Part shown: piece after piece, positions 63,816 to 64,000 of the stretch | How positions within the stretch are numbered: the first letter of the stretch is position 1 | Layout of the letters: every line of letters begins with the position of its first letter | Assembly: GCA_024710005.1 (NCBI GenBank) | Contig: JANJVQ010000014.1 | Coordinates: 53,927-117,926 of the forward strand | Source: Paludibacter sp. | Lineage (GTDB): Bacteria; Bacteroidota; Bacteroidia; Bacteroidales; Paludibacteraceae | Direction of reading: 5' to 3' | Length of the DNA stretch: 64,000 nt | Made by a program: the position numbers and the translations under genes | The notes under the pieces: generated by a model | What the model was told of the DNA's origin: nothing | What the model saw: only the letters and a program-made list of their open reading frames with translations | Database searches by the model: none

Positions 63816-64000
63816 AACCTTATTTACACCTTATTTTCTTACTAAACAACCTTAGTAGCAAAAGAATACCTCATCGAACCTAACCTTATTACCTTGTTTT
63901 AATAATTTTCTGAAATAAGGTAATAAGGTCAGAGGAGGCATGTGAATATAATCTTTACTACTAAGGTTGTTTAGTAAGAAAATAAGGTGTAAATAAGGTT
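63816..64000. repeat. Giant nested palindrome, 43-bp perfect outer arms
   Basis: Outer arms 63816-63858 and 63958-64000 are exactly complementary over 43 bp. An inner pair, ACCTTATTACCTT (63883-63895) and AAGGTAATAAGGT (63917-63929), forms a second stem with a 21-base loop. The words ACCTTATT and AAATAAGG recur in both. The right arm touches the window edge, so the element may be longer. No gene is seen in 63725-64000. Confidence 0.92.

Noticed and set aside
63816..64000. Replication origin next to HU
   Set aside because: No DnaA-box cluster, dnaA, or other origin-linked genes; the palindrome is better explained as a repeat element.

Overview
The window looks like chromosomal DNA of a member of the Bacteroidota, most likely Bacteroidales. 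The evidence is the complete batABCDE operon, a giant type IX secretion (T9SS) cargo protein, families typical of the phylum (DUF2851, DUF2723, DUF3098, DUF4286, YfhO), and repeated promoter cores of the phylum's TTTG-N19/20-TAnnTTTG type, with no consistent Shine-Dalgarno sequences. Assignment below phylum or order is inference.

Layout. 1-6.3 kb: Bat operon plus a PAP2 phosphatase. 6.3-12.3 kb: hisF, mtaB, a nitroreductase, ffh, folD, rsmE. 12.3-16.0 kb: an AT-rich accessory island (OmpA/PorT-like barrel, FISUMP lipoprotein, small lipoproteins, RhuM-type protein) bracketed by two copies of an ~83-bp direct repeat. 16.1-21.0 kb: sucCD, a FeoB-associated-type Cys-rich peptide, rlmD and a phosphate acyltransferase. 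21.2-30.5 kb: a DUF2723 glycosyltransferase-like protein, a polysaccharide deacetylase, DUF2851, an Ig-like lipoprotein and an unrecognised 642-residue membrane protein. 30.5-34.8 kb: ruvC, a DUF4286 gene, tRNA-Ala, a GIY-YIG nuclease gene bracketed by perfect 29-bp inverted repeats, dnaK and a MaoC-like gene. 35-49.7 kb: pyrH, frr, queA, truB, a Ser/Thr-rich protein, the 2007-residue T9SS protein, uppP, DUF3098, ftsX, YfhO. 50-53.7 kb: sufS, sufE and an RNA-chaperone cluster (RRM protein, cold-shock protein, DEAD-box helicase). 54-56.2 kb: a cobalamin-binding sensor, a helical protein and a histidine kinase. 56.3-64 kb: tRNA-Asp, two thioredoxin-fold proteins, pgk, purE, gcvH, an EEP-family hydrolase, two rhomboids and HU, ending in a very large palindrome.

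Most genes are housekeeping. Two units stand out. The first is the three-gene operon at 53972-56234. It couples a stand-alone cobalamin-binding protein carrying the CarH-type W-x9-EH photosensor motif to an unrecognised helical protein and an orphan sensor kinase. It may be a light- or B12-responsive signalling system. The second is the GIY-YIG gene at 31673-32083. It sits between perfect 29-bp inverted repeats and tandem arrays of the same repeat family that is scattered over at least six other intergenic regions, so it is a candidate engine for the spread of those repeats.

The intergenic DNA is itself unusual. It is a mosaic of several repeat families: heptanucleotide arrays (NNGGAAA, NNGAATA, GNCTCCN), CTTATATG palindromes, CGTCATTGCG elements, perfect hairpins and a MITE-like element. 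In three genes (mtaB, rsmE, the GIY-YIG gene) the repeats run into the reading frame and supply the C-terminus and stop codon.
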